DNA of 64,000 bases from Dermacentor variabilis (Eukaryota > Arthropoda > Arachnida > Ixodida > Ixodidae), in contig NW_027460335.1 in NCBI RefSeq assembly GCF_050947875.1, forward strand, positions 9,687,928 through 9,751,927. Direction: 5' to 3'. The position numbers and the translations under genes are program-made. Position 1 is the stretch's first letter, and every line of letters begins with the position of its first letter. Of this stretch, positions 1 through 13,610 are shown in pieces. The notes beneath the pieces were generated by a model. The model made no database searches. It saw only the letters and a program-made list of their open reading frames with translations, and had not been told where the DNA came from.

Positions 1-501
1 AAGGGCAATTTGCCCACTATCGTTTCCGCATGTATAAAACACTTTCATTTTCGGCAATGGCTCAAGCGTCGTCGTTCATCATCATTCCAGCGTAGAATTT
101 CACTTCTGTCGTCGAAATGAGGAGGCCGCGTTTATGGGGGTATCAGCCATTGCTGAAGGGGGTATGAGCCATTCATTGTCTTAGGTGACGAACCGGTTTA
201 ATATTCAAGCAATTTAATTTTGAGGAATCGCAAGCGGCAATGGCGGGCGGATGCTGCTAACCACGCCACCGAGCAAACTCGTGACATCAAACTCAAGACA
301 ACGGCGCACTCCTGGAACGCCGTCAGTGATGTCGTTGTCTTCGTCACAGCCGAACGTGTGTATAACCGCATTAAGAAACACAAAGACGTAAGCAATACTG
401 GAGAAAGACTTTTATAAACAGTCGAAATTTACGCAGTGAAAAACACCGGGACCCCACGTTTCCACTTCGCCGGTTAACCATCCGTACGGAGTGCTTGGGC
501 G
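1..501. other. No gene recognised
   Basis: I see no recognisable coding frame or repeat end here. The open frames are 60-65 codons and overlap on both strands, as expected by chance. The right end is the 3' flank of the minus-strand LINE that starts at about 502. Confidence 0.5.
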
Positions 502-525
502 GTAGGAGGAGGAGGAGCAAATAAC

Positions 526-531
526 TTTATT
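526..531 (-). terminator. LINE polyadenylation signal AATAAA
   Basis: The plus strand reads TTTATT, so the element strand reads AATAAA about 36 bases after the ORF2 stop, followed by a TCC-repeat tail. This is the expected position for a LINE 3' end signal. Confidence 0.6.
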
Positions 532-566
532 GTGTCCTGAGGAATCCCTCTCCACCCACTCTTGGT

Positions 567-3500
567 TTAGTAGCCGGCAGGGGTCGCGGGCCGCACCCAC
601 GTTGGGACGGGAAGCCCGTGAGCCTCCGCCCTTTCGTGAGCCCTCTGCACGGCCCGGAGCTGGGTCTGGTGGTCGTCGCTTTGCAGGGCGTCCACCCAGT
701 CTTCTTCTTTAGTGAACACGGTGCCGCTTAATGCGGAGCATTGCCAGAGCATGTGCGCTAGCGAGCAGTACGATTCGCCACAATCTGGACATTGCGGCTC
801 TACTTCTGGTGAATAACGGCTCAGTCTGCCTCTCGAGGGTGACGACCCTGTCTGAAGCATTCTGAATATCGATGACTGTGGTCTAGTGAGTTTAGCGTGG
901 GGGAGTGGGAAGGTCCTCGACAGCTGATAGTGTGTTGTTATTTCGTTGAAGGTGAGCAGCGGGTCTCGGTGCTCCCCTCCCTCCCCGCCACCTCGCTCGC
1001 CACGATCGCCGCGGTGCGTGAGTCCTCGCGCGCGTCCGTGCGCCAGCTCGTTGGCGTTGGGAAATTCGGGGTGCACGTCGGCCCCCATGTGGGCCGGAAA
1101 CCATTTGACGATGTGCTGACCCGCGGCTCCCTCGCTGCCGAGGACGGCCGCCGCTTCCCGGGATATCGAGCCCGAGGCGAATGCTCTTGCCGCCGATCGC
1201 GAATCTGTGTAGACGTAAGGACGTTCGGGGTCTCTCATTGCCATGGCTATTGCCACCTGTTCGGCCACTTCGGACGTTACCCCCTTGACCGATGCTGCGT
1301 TAATTATCGTGACATCCCAGCGTACCGAGACGGCCGCGTACTGGTCTCTGCGCCCATACTGGGCCGCGTCTACAAATGCCGCCAGGCCCGGGAAGTTGGC
1401 GGTCGATTTCAACAGTGCTCCGGCCCTCGCCTTTCGGCGCCCCTCGTTGAATTGCGGGTGGACGTTTCTCGGAAATGGTTCTACCTTGAAAGTGCCCCTG
1501 ACCGCCGCGCTGAGCGCAATCTTGCGTGTGTTGCATTCTGCCTCGGCATTTATCCCTGCTTCTTCTAGGATGCGCCTGCCGGCCCTGGTGGTCGACAGCC
1601 GCACGACCTGTGCCTTGGTCTGCGCTTCGATGATTTCTGATAGTGAATTGTGGACCCCTAACCGATCGAGCTGCTCCGTGCTTGTAGTGATCGGAAGACC
1701 TAGCACCATTTTGATGCTATTGCGCATCAGTGTCTCTGTCTTGGCAGCGTCTCTCTTGGTCCATCTTAGCGCGAGGCTACGTAACTTACGTGACTCATGA
1801 GGAAGGCGTGGTAAAGTCTGATGAGATTGCTCTCGCTGAGCCCTCCTCTGTGGTTCGTCACCCTGAGGATCAGCCGGAGCATGTTCTCCGTTTTGGACGT
1901 GAGTTTCATGACAGTTTGTGTGCTACCACCTTTCGCCTCACTTAGCAGTCCCAGGATTCTTATAGTGTCCACTCTGGGAATCAGCTGGCCCGCACTCGTA
2001 TGTAATTTGATCGGTATTTCATCGATCGGAGTCAAATTCCTCATGCCTTGTTTTGAGGGCCTGTACAGGAACAGTTCCGATTTGCTGGGTGACAGACGGA
2101 GTCCCGTTTCCTTCAGGTACTCTTCCGTTGTGTCCAGCGCCTCTTGAAGAGCCTGATAGACTTCTACGTCGGACCCTCCCGGCCACCACACCGTAATGTC
2201 GTCTGCGTACAGGGCGTGATTGACGTTGGTCACTCTCATCAGCCGGTCCGAGAGCCCCTTCATTGCCAGAATGAATAATATTGGGGAGAGCACCGCCCCT
2301 TGTGGGGTGCCCCTCGCGCTCAGCGTGTACTAATCGGACCTGGTCTGTCCTATTTTGATCGTGGCTTCCCTGTCTCTGAGGAAGGACCCTATGTAAGAGT
2401 GGAGTTTCCGGCCGAGCCCCATCACCGAGATCGTTTCCATTAGAAATCTGTGTTTGACCGCGTCGAACGCTTTCGTTAGGTCCAGGGCCAGTATGCCCCT
2501 GGTGTCTCTGGTCATGCCGTCAATTATATGCTTCTTGACTAGTAACACTACGTCCTGTGCGGGGAGGCCCGGTCTGCAGCCCACCATGTTATGTGGGAAG
2601 AGGCCCTCTCTCTCTACGTACCGCGATACTCGGTTAAGTATGGCATGCTCGGCCGTCTTGCCTACGCACGAGGTGAGCGATATTGGCCGCATGTTCTCCA
2701 CCGCAATTGGTTTACCGGGTTTCGGTATTAGTAAGACCGAGGCCTCTTTCAAGACCTCTGGTACTTGTCCCGTTTCCCACACTCTGTTGATTTCTTCGGT
2801 GAGCTTCTCGACCGACTTTCCGTCTAGGTTCCTCAACAGTTTGTTAGAGACCCCGTCCGGCCCGTAGCGGAGCGTCCGTTGAGGCCTTGTAAGGCATCCC
2901 AAATTTCCAATTCCGTGAAGGGCGCGTCGAGTTCTTCGACCTCTGCCCCGGCGTATTGTGGATAGTCGCCGTGGCCTGACGGGCCCAGTGGGAGATACGT
3001 CTCCGCCAGCTCCTTTAGGAACTCGCTTTCCGTTTTGCCCTGCTCCTTTTGCTTTTCTAAAATCCTATCGATTGCCAATCTCTGATTGCCTTTGGATTGC
3101 CTGTCGTCTAACAGTTGCTTTAGGAGGTTCCGTTTGCGCCCGGTTCTCATTTGTCCGTCTACCGACGCGCACACCTCGTTCCACTGTTGCTTGGAAAGCT
3201 CGATCGAGTAGGCTTCGATTTCCCGGTTTAGTGCCGCTACTTTCTTTTGCAGTCTGCGATTCAGTCTATGCGTTTTCCACCTGGCCGTGATGGAATTCTC
3301 TGCCTCTAATAGGTGTGCCAATCTCGCGTGCATCCTTTCCACGTTCAGTTCAGTTTGGACAACCCTCGTCGCGGTGCTAACGTCCTCTTTGAGCCTTCTA
3401 AAAAGACTGTCCAGATCCGCGTATTCGTTAGCGTCTTCCTTCCTTATTTTGCGGAAGGCGTCCCAGTCGGTGACCTTAATTTCTCTCGGCGGTGCCGCCC

Positions 3501-4188
3501 TGATGGGGATCGTGACCGCCAGTATGTAGTGGTCGCTGCCGAGGTTCTCGTGCAGGTTGCGCCACTCGGCCCCTCTCACGTTCTTGACGAAGGTCAGGTC
3601 GGGCGTCGTGTCCCGGGCCACCGACGTGCCTAGTCGAGTCGGATAGCGGGGGTCCTTCACTAGCGCTAGCGAGCATGTAGTGACTGCCTCCAGTAGCCGC
3701 TCTCCCTTAGGCACTGACCTTGCGTAACCCCAAGCTCCGTGGGGCGCGTTAAAATCTCCTGCCACTATTAGTGGGGCCCCCCTTGCCATTAAGGCCGCCT
3801 TCGTTATTATCGATGTGAACGACTGTCTGTGGTCAGAGGGCGGGCTGTACACGTTCACTACGAATACGCTGTTTTTCAGCCAACTGTTCGATATGATTTC
3901 GATCACGGTTACCTCCGCTTTCGCGTTGCCTAATTTCAAATCTCGTTCCTAGAAAGAGCATTTGTTCGCGACGAGGGTCGCCACTCTGCGCTTACCCTGT
4001 TCGAATTTCGACGAGGCGACCCGGTAGCCGGGCAGGGTTGCCTCGCTACCCAACGTTTCTTGCAAGATTATGACATGCGGTTTGTCCGCCTGTGAGGCAA
4101 CGAACTGTAGCAGCGGAGCCTTGCGCTTTTTGAAGCTAGCGCAATTCTACTGCCACACTACCAGCTCTCTAGTTGATTTGTTCGCCAT
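567..4188 (-). pseudogene. LINE ORF2: APE endonuclease, RT, RNase H; broken
   Basis: ORF2 nicks the target and copies the RNA by target-primed reverse transcription. The ATG at 4188 overlaps the end of ORF1. The endonuclease spans 4188-about 3400 and carries GDFNAPHGAWG and LGSDHYIL. It is interrupted by two TAG codons (one after VVWQ, one before ERDLKLG). The RT follows, with a frameshift near 2870 and a TAG near 2329. Its motifs are ALDLTKAFDAV, GTPQGAVLSP and the catalytic YADDITVW. After another break near 1766, the frame 1727-567 contains RNase H (FVDAAQYG, VYTDSRSA, WFPAHMG) and a terminal Cys/His cluster (CPDCGESYC, then H and C), ending in VPTWVRPATPAGY. Catalytic residues of RT and RNase H are visible, but the chain is broken at least five times. 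Confidence 0.82.
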
Positions 4189-5799
4189 GATTGATGCCTT
4201 GGATTTGTTTAGCACCTGCAGGCGCCACGTGTGCTTCGATACGCGTCACTCTTGCCCCGAGTGCTACCATGCTTTCCGTTAGTTGCTGGACCATTAGCTG
4301 CAAAGAGCTAATCGACTGCTTAATTCCCAATAGCATGCTACTGGACTGGGGTTCCGCCGGGTTTCCCTCCTCCGTCAGGGGAGGGGCCCTGTGTTCAACC
4401 GAGCGAACCGAGTGCTCCCCTTGCGGGGTGGGTGTACTTTGCGGCACCTGCTGCTGCTGCTGTTGGACTAGCTGAGGATTGGAACCTTGTTTCTGAAACG
4501 ATTCGAAATCCGCCCTCATTTGCTGAATCTCGCCTTGAGGCGCGCGTTTTCTTCCGCTAGCTGAGCTATTCTAGGGTCTTCCTTTTTATGCTTTGGCAAT
4601 GCTACCTGCGTTACCTTTGATTGTGATTTCGGCTGCGGCTTTGGCATGGCCGGTCCGCCCAGGTCGGCCCTTCTTGAATGCGCATTTGGGAGCTGGGAGC
4701 GCCCTGTGGAGCGGGAACGGCCTCTCGATCGGCTGCGCTGTTGTAGTGTCGGCATTGTCGAACGACCCCCTCTGGGGGCGCTTGACACGCTGGAATCACG
4801 TGATCTACTCTCCAGCTGTTGCGGATGGCTTTGCAGCTGCGATTTCATCGCATTTCTGCGTCGGCGCCTCCTGCGCCGCACAACGTAAGGGATTTGGTAT
4901 CGTTGCTTGCACCTGCTGTCCGCCGTCGGGTGTTGGCCCCTGTAGAGGGCGCACTTGGGCGAGCACTGGCGGTCTTCAGCCGGGTCGTTGGCTCTGCAGC
5001 CGTGGCACCTCCTCTTGTCAGGATTAGGACAGACGTCGACTCTGTGACCCAAGTAACCGCACCCGTAGCACACGTCGTTCTACCGCCTGTATAGCGTGCA
5101 GCGTATTAGGCTTACGCCACACATGACGTAGTTCGGCACTTTTATGCCGTTGAAGAGCACTAACAACGTCGAGGTGTTTTTGATCCGCTTAGCTTCCAAG
5201 GCCTTGGGATTTCTTTGCTTCATGATCATCGCCTGAAGCTGGGCCTCGTTGAATTCGGGGTCCACTCCTCTGATGACCCCCTTGCACGTAGTGTCCGGCG
5301 CCGCAATGTATGCGGCCACATTGTATGCGCCTTCTCTTAGGTGAAGCTTGTGAACTCCGGCGTATGCGTTCGCGTTCTTCTCGGTTGGCGTGGACACGAC
5401 GAGAATGTTCTGGGTTGCGTTCGGACAAACGATGCCTTCCTCGGTCTCGTTCGGCGGGAGTGAGGCCGCCATTGCTAGCGCTTGCGGCAGGCGAATCTGA
5501 CTCACTTTTTTTACGTCGAGGCCGTCTCTCGGCCTCACTATGATGCGAATGTGGTTCCTCGGTAGCCGGGGGAGCCTCGATGCGGCGACGAGGCGCTTGA
5601 CCGCGCTCTGCGGGCAGGCCGTACGGCGGCCGCCCTTCGTCTCTGCTCGTCCCTCGTTGCCTCGGTCCGGAACGGTCGGTCCCGGTTTGGCCTTCTTTTT
5701 TCTGCCCATGGCCGTCGTCCAGCCTGGGCGATTCGCTTCTTCTTGGGAGATGTCCTCTCCCTCCACGACGGTCTCCGTAGCGGGCATGCTGCCGCGCAC
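4169..5799 (-). pseudogene. LINE ORF1 (gag-like RNA-binding protein), broken
   Basis: ORF1 proteins of this LINE group bind element RNA. The first frame (5799-5080) holds the basic N-terminus and the conserved block around residues 70-160. A single in-frame TAG (5082-5080) separates it from the zinc-knuckle part (5079-4516), which carries CYGCGYLGHRVDVC (CX2CX4HX4C), a second CX2C cluster and a third CX3CX6HX5C cluster. A run of eight arginines follows. Near 4533 one base appears to be missing, and the coiled-coil tail (EENARLKA, then QQMRADFESF) continues in another frame to a stop at 4169. That frame overlaps the ORF2 start at 4188. The starting M at 5799 fits the ORF but is not proven. Confidence 0.75.
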
Positions 5800-5888
5800 A
5801 CGTACGAGCGAGGCCTGGGCTGCTCGCTCCTCGCACCCGACGATAGGCCTAGTCGGGTAAGGCTAGCTGAGCCGCGGCCTGGTCTGAA

Positions 5889-6089
5889 CTAAAAAGTCTC
5901 GGAAATGGAAAATAGTTCACTGACGGGAAGAAAAATCGGACATCAGCGTGTTCCTTAGAAGAAACTGCATCGAATAGCGCACATTTCGTTGCTAGGAATC
6001 ACAGAAATCAGTCCGAAAACGTGCACAGAAGCGGGAGCCGAACATTCCACATACGCACTGGTCGGCTTCTTCTTCTTCTTCCCGCTTGG
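5889..6089. other. No gene recognised
   Basis: Short spacer between two LINE copies, with a CTT-rich stretch near 6068-6080. Nothing else stands out. Confidence 0.4.
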
Positions 6090-7416
6090 GCGGTAAATTT
6101 TAAAAATTCAAATTAATAATCTTCCTCATCATTTTTCATCTAAATTGTGTCTTCGCCGAGGATTGCGTGATTTACCGGACCATAAGATGTCATAACAATA
6201 GTTCACAACTCGAAACGCATCTTGATAACATGTATTACTCGTGCCAAACATGGAACATGAAGCTGAATACTTCAAAATGTAAAATAATTCACGTATCATG
6301 CCTTTCACCGTATAACGCACACTAACTGATTGGTAACACGGTTCTTGATATCCTAACGTCATAGTAATATTTCGCAGTGCATATCACCTGGAATTTAACG
6401 TGGAAATTGCACGCAGATTCAGTCTTCGCAAAGGCTAACGCGTTCTCGGTGACATCCGACGAAATTTTTACTTTCCTGCGATAGATTAATAACAGAGCTG
6501 TTGTACACGACTAATATCTGGCCTCGTTGAGAATATGCCTCGTCCGTACGTGAGCCTTGTGAAACAAATTTGTAAATGAAACTGTAGCCGTTCATAATTG
6601 CTCAGCGAGATTCACTTATCGTAGCTGTAATTGTACAGCGAGTGAAATCTTCAATTCCATTCCTTTTTAACCACCGCAAAGTATCACCTCTCACTCTGTT
6701 CCTTAAAATATACCACCACAATCAAGCTCTTTGCTCTCTTTTTATCCTTCCTCCTACATTCATATCATGTCGCCTCGTTTATTTACGTATAGTTGTTGTT
6801 CCCTACTATAAAACTATTACCTGTTTGAACTAATTTCATCCTAAAACTTGTAGAGATTGGAATCATTTGCATCTTAATATTCCTTGTATCATGGATCAGT
6901 GCCCCACTTTAGGCATGACATAACTAAACTCTTTGCACCTGACTCGAATACCTAACTTACTAATGTATTATAGGTGTTTCTTTCGCGTTATACTAGTGTT
7001 ATAATTGTCTACAGTAGTGTTGGGTATGTATTATGTCTGTTATTATTGTCACCCTAAAGATTGCAATAATCAACCTCATTGCACTTGTGTTACAGGTAAT
7101 GTTTCAGTTGTATTAACGTCTCCAGTACTGTTCTAATATGATTTTATTTCTATTATAACTTCTACATTAGACATACCATAATATATATAATTGCACCTGA
7201 ATTAGCATACCATACGTTTGTGTAACTAAGCTTTTATTTTATTATTTGTGTTATGTTTCTGTTATCACTACCTGCATTACTGTTGTGTTATGATTTCTTT
7301 GTATTGTTATTGGGTTCACGTAATATGTATACATTTATATTGTGTAAATCACATTGCGGTGGCTGACGCGCCTGCCACTCACGGTAATGTAGAAATTCCC
7401 AAAGGGTAAAAATAAA
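6090..7416 (+). mobile_element. L2/CR1-like LINE, 3' fragment, degenerate
   Basis: Reading through several frames on the plus strand gives the C-terminal half of an L2/CR1-type RT. Near 6121-6175 I read NNLPHHFSSKLCLFAEDCVIYR, where FAED stands at the catalytic F/YADD box. Next comes CQTWNMKLNTSKCKIIHV (about 6235-6290), then a thumb-like region including NCSARFTYRSCNCTASEI. The frame 6642-6833 (IYHHNQALCSLFILPPTFIS) is the typical C-terminal block of these LINEs. An AT-rich 3' UTR ends in AATAAA near 7410. The endonuclease and the first RT motifs are missing, consistent with 5' truncation. Nonsense codons and frameshifts are frequent, so this is an old copy. Confidence 0.7.
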
Positions 7417-10400
7417 TCAGATGATATGAAAAGCAACAATCCTCGACTCACCCTGGCAGGCTTTCCGTCGCGCCTACATCATAAGCACACGGGCAGCTCA
7501 CTCTTCTTGTACTTCAACTTTACAAGAAACTCCACGACGACGACAAGTACTTGCCTGGAGCGAGCACATATTTGCTACCTCAAAAAAATTGACTTGCCAT
7601 CCCGGTTCTGCGAAGTAGGATGTCGAGGCAAGCGGTTGCAAAACTACAACAACTGAGTGGATATGCAATGCTTAATTTATGGTTTCCGTGCTTGTTTTGA
7701 GCTGGTTCGTTATTGGAAGGTACGCTGTCCTTTGTGCTGTATCGGTGATTTCAATGAATGTGTCCTCTGTTCGTTTCGCTTTGCTTCACTGTGCTGAGCG
7801 CTCGTAGCTTTTGTCGTACGAGGGGGATAAGCCTTTGGATTTTTTCTTGTTTAGCGGAGTATGTGCTATTGCAAATGATGATAGTCTCTGCTCTAGGCCG
7901 GGCACGAGAAATGCCGACTACCGAGAGGCTAACAGCTTGGCTGTAAAAAATATAACCGTTTCTTTTTCACTAATTCAAACCACGCTCACGAAATACACGC
8001 TCCTAACTTTACAGGCTTTGGCTTGATACCTGAAAATGTCTCACTCAGAGGAACGCTACGAAAGCTTTCGAAATTTTTTTTCCGCCACCTGCCAGATCTT
8101 CTGCTCTGGGTGTGTGCATGTTTGAGGCTTAGAATTATCATTGTCACCGGCGTCTCTTTTGTCCTGTCGAAGCTGGTCTCAAGAAAATGACAACGAATAG
8201 TTGCACGTGAACCACCATCATCTAAATAAGAATAACTTATTTGTGATGCATACGTATGATCCTTGCCAACTACAATATTCCTTGTACTGGCCTTCAATGT
8301 ACATCCACAGGCGCTACCACTCTTGGCAGTATCCGTAGGCCACAATAACTTGAAGTATTTACCAGTCGTCATTGCGCGTCATCTAAGTGGTAAGCGCGCA
8401 CGACTACGAGGCATATTCTTGCCGTAATGTGGTTCAAACCCTAGCAGTATTGGCTATAAGAAACTTAGTTCTTTTCTCTGCCCAAAAGACAGGATGGAGC
8501 AAGGCATGGTTAGGCTGCCTCTCCACGTCAAAATAACATTTTTGACGAACCTTTCTTCATTATTTCTTTGTCGTCTGAAACACGGTCGCAAAGGCCAACC
8601 TAGCTTTGTGCCCTTATTGGCTGTCACAGTATTAAGAAAGTGCCGTGAACGATTCACATTCGTCTAGAGTGTTTTCAATATCCTAGGCATTAAATGTCAG
8701 ATAGAGCTCAAATGTTAGACTTGGAACTCGGATTTAGAGGTTATCGTTTTCTAACAGAGCAACTAGTTGACATGCCTTCTTTTGAAGATAGTAACACTGA
8801 TATCATGTAGTAGAAATTAGGACATTCAACTTTAGTCTGTACCTTCGCCTCAAGAATTATTTCATCCAATTCGCAAAGCTAGTGTTAATGTTTTGGTCAT
8901 TAAACCCAACCTCTCTAGGGAATTTTCGTACCACACTCTGAACATAAAGCCTACATTTCTATCTCTCCGAATGATAGGTTTATGCCTTAACCTAAATCAC
9001 CAATGCGTGAAAATACTCACATATAATGGGTATTATTCAGCATAACAGCCACTCAGGACAATTGTGTTTTCATTTGCAAACACACTTCGCGAAGCTTTCT
9101 ACGCCGATTGCTTGAAATCCACGCAGGGCTGCTTTATTTATATATTACAAAAATGCTTCAGGTTTTCAATGAGACACACCATGACATTACTAATTGCATG
9201 CGATGCTAGCTATGTCATGCATTTACTATAAAAACATTGTATTTACAGCAAAGGAGCACACAGTTTTTACATTATTCATTTATGGTTTGATTTGTCAGTT
9301 AATTGCATCTACAAACAAGCCTCTTTCTCTGTAATACACTACCATGCCAAGGTGATTACTTTTGGGATCATTACGGGCTAGACAAGGGCTAAACGTTTAA
9401 GGCAGCAGTTTTATTTAGACTAAAGTGGGTAAGCAGAGGTCATCATATTGGCTTCCACGAAGATGAATGTCATCTCAGCTTCCTTTGAACCATAAGTCGA
9501 GGTTGTCAACCTTTTTTCTTGCACTTCCTTGTATAGATCTCTAGTATGTTCTGTCTCATTTCATTGCCTCCATAAGAAAATTGCAGAAACAAATGTGATG
9601 AAAGAAGCAAACAGAGAACGAAACGAAGAAAAATATCATCATTATTAGTCCCCTTTGTAATAAATTTGGGCACATTGTTGCTACACTAATCTATGAAATT
9701 TGCTGAATAATATCGTCACAGAACAAAGCAGTGTATTCAGAGCATCCGTCAACGGCTAAAGAAGATATCTTGTCACATGCATCAGCATTAATTCCTTCCC
9801 TATGTAATACGAAGTAGCTCGCAGGTTGTCTGTTTCTACATGATGCATTGAAACATTTTTAAAGTAGGTTTACGAGTTCCGTACCTCAAAGACCCCTGCT
9901 ATAGTATAATCTTATGAGCTGCACTAGTGCTGATGCAGATGTACCATCATTATTGGTAACAACAGGAGTGTGTTGTCTTTCTTTCTGACCAACACTACAA
10001 TATCTATGCCGCGTCCTTCATGACGCACAATTAGACCACAGGCCTTAAACTACTGCAATTCTCAAGTTACGCGGAAATAGTGTCGCTTACCAGTATTAAC
10101 CACCTAATTGTGATGAAGAGAGAACGGGGTTTGACTCAGCAGGTAACGCCGAAATTATTTTATTGATAGGTAAGAAGCGCATTGATGGGGAACTCTAATT
10201 TAATTATAAGAAGATAGATACAATATGCTGAAAGTATGAGGATGAGGTGGTTTGTGTAACTCGAGAACATATTGGGGAACCCTGATGGGTGAAGATGCAA
10301 ACTAGTTAAGCACATGTCGGATCTTGGTCGCTTTGGCAGCACATTTAAATTTTTTTATCAACTCGGACAACATATAATGTGGTGTCAGAAATACATTTAG

Positions 10401-11173
10401 ACATTTTGCCCGTTGTACATCACTGCACAACCTGCCAACAAATATTGGTTGCCTTGTAGTCATCTCTTGACACACCTGAACGAAAGTTCTCAATTAAAAA
10501 TGCCGAGTTTTGTTGGATTTCCCTCTTGCATCGGTACCTTGATCGGTGTAAGGAAACTCTTTATATTAATCAATATGAAAAATTAAGGGGACGCTCGAAG
10601 CGGGAAAATCTCTCCACTAAATGAGGACCGCAGCGTACGAGGGAATGTAAACTCTCGTTTTCAGCTCGCTTCGGCGCTCTCGAAGCAGCCGACGCGGCCG
10701 CTATGTCCACGTGATCCCTAATAGGACGTTACGCCGACGGTGGCGCCAGCTTTTCCAGTGGTGGAGCTCGAGACCACTACTCAGTTTCAATCGTAACAGT
10801 AAACGCTGAAGATGCTACGCTGTAGAAGTTCGGTCAAGAAAAGATATCGCTGCGCGCCAACCACTTACGCTTGCGTGGGCTACTGTCCCACTATAGTATA
10901 TGCTCCCGCAGGAAGCAGAGTTGCGCATAGATCTGGCATTAGGTTCCAGCTATGCAGTGAAGCCACTCCTTGCACGCGCAAGAGGCAAATTCCACGCGGA
11001 GTTCCACTTGCTTTTCTGTCTGCTGGATGTGAGCAGCATGCGGCAATTGTTCCCAAGTGATAAGAAAGATCTCAATTTTTATTGCAGGCTGCGTTCCAAC
11101 TATTGTAGTAGCCGGAGCGAGGTAGGTTTCCAACCGCCGAAATTTTTATGTTGTGTGTACATATATACACATC
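7417..11173. other. AT-rich region without recognisable gene
   Basis: About 3.7 kb of mostly AT-rich, single-copy-looking DNA. Open frames are short (up to 128 codons at 7986-8372, minus strand), overlap each other on both strands and show no motif I recognise. The last few hundred bases (10600-11170) are more GC-rich and lead directly into the truncated RTE. Confidence 0.45.
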
Positions 11174-13610
11174 TATGAAGACGTGGAATCGGCGCTGGGT
11201 CGAGTGAAAAAAAAATACACTATACTGATGGGCGACTTCAATGCCAAGGTAAGCAAGGAGCAGGCTGGAGACAAGGCTGTGGGGGAATATGGCGTAGGCA
11301 CTAAGAATAGCAGGGGAGAGTTATTAGTAGAGTTTTCGGAACAGAATAATATGCGCATAATGAATACCTTCTTCCGCAAGCGGGAAAGCCGAAAGTGGAC
11401 GTGGAGGAGCCCGAACGGCGAGACTAGAAATGAAATCTACTTCATAGTCTGCGCGAACCCTGGCATCATACAAGATGTGGACGTGCTCAGCAAGGTGCGC
11501 TGCAGTGACCATAGGATCGTAAGAACTCGAATTAGCCTAGACCTGAGGAGGGAGCGGAAGAAACTGGTACATAACAAGCCGATCAATGAGTTAGCGGTAA
11601 GAGGGAAAACAGAGGAATTATAGATCAAGCTACAGAACAGGTATTCGGCTTTAACTCAGGAAGAGGACCTTAGTGTTAAAGCAATGAACGACAATCTTGT
11701 GGGCTTCATTAAGGAGTGTGCAATAGAAGTCGGTGGTAAATCCGTTAGAGAGGATACCAGTAAGCTATCGCAGGAGACGACAGATCTGCTCAAGAAACGC
11801 CGATGTATGAAAGCCTCTAACCCTACAGCTAGAAGTGAACTGGCAGAACTTTCGAATTTAACCAACGTAAGACAGCTAACATAAGGGAGTATAATATGGA
11901 TAGAATTGAACATGCTGTCAGGAACGGAGAAAGCCTAAAAGCAGTGAAGAAGAAACTAGGAATTGGCAAGAATCAGATGTATGCATTAGGAGACAAAACC
12001 GGCAATATCATGACTAATATGTATGTGATAGTTCAAGTGGCTGAGGAGTTCTATAGAGGTTTATACAGTACCAGTGGCACCCACGACGATAATGGAAGAG
12101 AGAATAGTCTAGAGAAATTCGAAATCCCACTGGTAACGCCGGAAGAAGTAAAGAATGTCTTGGGAACTGTGCAAAGCGGGAAGGCAGCTGGGGAGGATCA
12201 GGTAACAACAGATTTGTTGAAGGATCGTGGGCAGATTGTTCTAGAGAAACTGGCCACCCTGCATGCGCAATGCCTCATAACCTCGAGCGTATCGGAATCT
12301 TGGAAGAACGCTAACATAATCCTAATCCATAAGAATGGGGACGCCAAAGACTTGAAAAATTATACACTGATCAGCATACTGTGAGTCGCCAACAAACTAT
12401 TTACTAAGGTAATCGCAAATAGAATCACAAACGCTTTAAACTTCTGTCAAGCAAAGGACCAGCCAGGATTCCGTAAAGGCTACTCAGCAATAGACCATAT
12501 TCACACTATCAGTCAGGTGATAGAGACATGTACGGAATAAAACCGACCCTTTTATACAGCTTTCATTGATTACGAGAAAGCGTTTGATTCTGTCGAAACC
12601 TCAGCAGTCATGGAGGCATTACGGAATCAGGATGTAGACGAGCCGTATGTAAAAATACTGAAAGACATCTATAGCGCCTCCATAGCCACCATAGTCCTCC
12701 ATAAACAAAGCAACAAAATCCGAATAAAGAAAGGCGTCAGGCAGGGAGATACGATATCCCCAATGCTATTCACAGCGTGTTTACAGGAGGTATTCAAGAC
12801 CTGGATTGGGAAGAACTAGGGATAAAAGTTAATGGATAATACCTTAGTAACAGGCGATTTGCTGATAACATTGCCTTGCTTAGTAACTCAGGGGTCCAAT
12901 TACAATGCATGCTCACTGACTTGGAGAGGCAAAGCAGAAGAGTGGGTCTAAAAATTAATCTGCTGAAAACTAACGTAATGTTTATGTCTCATAAGAGAAC
13001 AGCAATTTATAATAGGTAGCGAGGCACCTGAAGTGGTAAGGGAATACATCTACTTAGGGCAGGTAGTGACGGCGGATCTGCATCATGAGACGGAAATAAT
13101 CAGAAGAATAAGAATGGGCTGGGGTGCGTTTGGCAGGCATTCTCAGATCATGAACAGCAGGTTGCCATTATCCCTCAAGAGAAAAGTGTATAATAGCTGT
13201 GTGTTACCAGTACTCACATACGGGGAAGAAACCTGGAGGCTTACGAAACGGGTTCTACTTTAATTGAGGACGACGCAACGGGGTATGGAAAGAAGAATGA
13301 TGGGTGTAACGTTAAGGGATAAGAAAAGAGCAGATTGGGTGAGGGGACAAACGCGAGTTAATGACATCTTAGTTGAAATCTAGAAAAAGAAAGGGGGGGG
13401 GCATGGGCAGGGCATGTAATAAGGAGGGAAGATAACCGATGGTCATTAAGGGTTACGGAGTGGATTTCAAGGGAGGGGATGCGTAGCACAGGGCGGCAAG
13501 AAGTTAGGTGGGCGGATGATATTAAGAAGTTTGCAGGGACGACATGGCCACAATTAGTACATGACCGGGGTTGTTAAAGAAGTATGGGAGAGGCCTTTGC
13601 CCTGCTGTGA
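11174..13610 (+). pseudogene. RTE endonuclease-reverse transcriptase, broken
   Basis: The surviving protein has the C-terminal part of the APE endonuclease (GDFNAKV near 11230; CSDHRIVRTRI near 11500), a linker, RT motifs (AAGEDQVTTDLLK, FIDYEKAFDSV, GVRQGDTISPMLF) and the C-terminal region typical of RTE. The main open pieces are 11153-11623, 11896-12384, 12610-12819 and 13033-13263, separated by stops and small indels. The catalytic box reads FADNIALL near 12860, so the second aspartate is replaced by asparagine. A functional enzyme is therefore not expected even apart from the stops. Confidence 0.8.

Larger units (their letters stand above)
502..5888 (-). mobile_element. I-superfamily LINE, near full length, inactivated
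   Basis: This is a non-LTR retrotransposon read on the minus strand. It has a gag-like ORF1 (4169-5799), then ORF2 (567-4188) with APE endonuclease, reverse transcriptase and RNase H, then a short 3' UTR with AATAAA (526-531) and a (TCC)n-like tail near 502-516. The RNase H domain after the RT points to the I/R1/LOA group rather than CR1, L2 or RTE. Both frames are interrupted by nonsense and frameshift changes, so the copy is dead. The 5' end is placed near 5888 because recognisable GC-rich 5' UTR stops there. I could not find a convincing target-site duplication. A related 3' fragment lies at 26005-26215, and a related ORF1 fragment at 62215-62449. Confidence 0.85.

Noticed and set aside
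1243..1800. Long plus-strand frames over the first LINE (897-1568, 1243-1800)
   Set aside because: They are antisense shadows of the minus-strand RNase H frame, caused by GC-rich codon composition.
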